A stretch of DNA of 6,104 nt, from assembly GCA_903881535.1 (NCBI GenBank), contig CAIRTT010000147.1, forward strand, positions 1-6,104. Reading direction: 5' to 3'. Below the pieces are notes generated by a model. That model saw only the letters and a list, made by a program, of their open reading frames with translations, did not search any database and was not told the DNA's origin. Each line of letters starts with the position of its first letter. Position 1 is the stretch's first letter. Origin of the DNA: an uncultured Armatimonadota bacterium (GTDB lineage Bacteria > Armatimonadota > Armatimonadia > Armatimonadales > Armatimonadaceae). Shown one piece after another: positions 5,637 to 6,104 of this stretch. The translations under genes and the position numbers were made by a program.

Positions 5637-6104
5637 GTGTGAATATTGCGGCCGATGCGATTATTGCTCCGATTCACGCCGAGCTGGATGCCGTTGAAGC
5701 ATGCATGACCCGCGAGATTCTTTCAGAAATCCGCGTTGTTGAGGCGGTAAGCGGACATACCTTATTTGCCGGCGGGAAGCGCTTGCGCCCAGCCGCAGCC
5801 CTTTTATGTGGAAATGCCCTTGACCGCCGCAAGCTGGATGAGCGTGCGATCGAGGCCGCTGCCGCTGTTGAGCTGATTCATATGGCATCGTTGATGCACG
5901 ATGATGTCGTCGATGATGCGGGTGCGCGGCGTGGACGTCCAACGGCTGGCGCTGTGTATGGAACTGGCCTCACGATTCTTGCCGGTGACTACCTCCTTGC
6001 AAAGTCGATTCATATCCTCGCGCGCAATGATCAAAACCTGAACCTGATTCGTCTGTTCGCCGGCGTCACCGTCGGGATGACGGAAGGTGAGGTCCTCCAG
6101 GCAA
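5633..6104 (+). CDS. Trans-polyprenyl diphosphate synthase (IspB/HepT-like), 3' partial
   Basis: The first 157 codons of an all-trans isoprenyl diphosphate synthase, which condenses isopentenyl diphosphate units into the long side chain of quinones. Seen: the substrate-binding motif GGKRLRP (residues 47-53, bases 5771-5791), the first aspartate-rich motif DDVVD (90-94, bases 5900-5914) in the context LMHDDVVDDA, then RRG-RPT, AGDYLLAKS and EGEVLQA, all in family order. The second aspartate-rich motif lies beyond the window. Full-length members have about 300-340 residues, so about half is present. The ATG overlaps the ubiE stop (ATGA, 5633-5636), and GGAG at 5622-5625, seven bases before it, is a good ribosome-binding site, so the two genes form a coupled operon for quinone synthesis. 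Product chain length cannot be read reliably, but the context favours a quinone-tail synthase over a short-chain geranylgeranyl or farnesyl enzyme. Confidence 0.93.
   Translation, partial: MSVNIAADAIIAPIHAELDAVEACMTREILSEIRVVEAVSGHTLFAGGKRLRPAAALLCGNALDRRKLDERAIEAAAAVELIHMASLMHDDVVDDAGARRGRPTAGAVYGTGLTILAGDYLLAKSIHILARNDQNLNLIRLFAGVTVGMTEGEVLQA

Noticed and set aside
1..6104. CRISPR arrays, insertion sequences, tRNA or rRNA genes, attachment sites
   Set aside because: No repeated spacer-like units, transposase motifs, terminal inverted repeats, cloverleaf sequences or ribosomal RNA segments were seen on reading both strands.

Overview
The window reads as chromosomal DNA from a diderm (Gram-negative-type) bacterium of moderately high GC content. 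The evidence is a lipoprotein signal with a lipobox cysteine, a Sec-exported heme-binding (CXXCH) protein, and quinone biosynthesis genes. I cannot fix the phylum from sequence alone. The exported cytochrome-like protein matches, from memory, an uncharacterised family I associate with Planctomycetes, Verrucomicrobia, Acidobacteria and their relatives. No mobile element, RNA gene or CRISPR array was seen.

Layout. (1) Bases 1-676, + strand: the C-terminal part of a phytanoyl-CoA dioxygenase (PhyH) family enzyme cut by the window edge. (2) 747-3306: a NitT/TauT-type (nitrate/sulfonate/taurine) ABC importer in an unusual arrangement. The substrate-binding lipoprotein is on the + strand and runs tail-to-tail into a permease-ATPase operon on the - strand; the two share one hairpin terminator at about 1797-1841. 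(3) 3307-3470: a 164-base divergent promoter region with two small dyads. (4) 3471-4826, + strand: an exported single-CXXCH protein of unknown function. (5) 4899-5636 and 5633 to the window end, + strand: ubiE/menG methyltransferase, overlapping by ATGA a trans-polyprenyl diphosphate synthase that leaves the window. These last two supply the quinone ring methylation and the isoprenoid tail.

How it works together. The importer should capture a small ligand in the periplasm and drive it inward with ATP; the ligand is unknown, but the predicted pocket loops carry several Cys and His residues. The exported heme protein and the quinone genes both point to respiratory electron transfer, although no direct functional link is shown. 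A recurring theme is that genes at the head of transcription units lack a good Shine-Dalgarno sequence and have a TANNNT -10-like hexamer only 6-11 bases before the start codon. The one clearly coupled internal gene has a normal ribosome-binding site. This suggests leaderless or near-leaderless transcripts.
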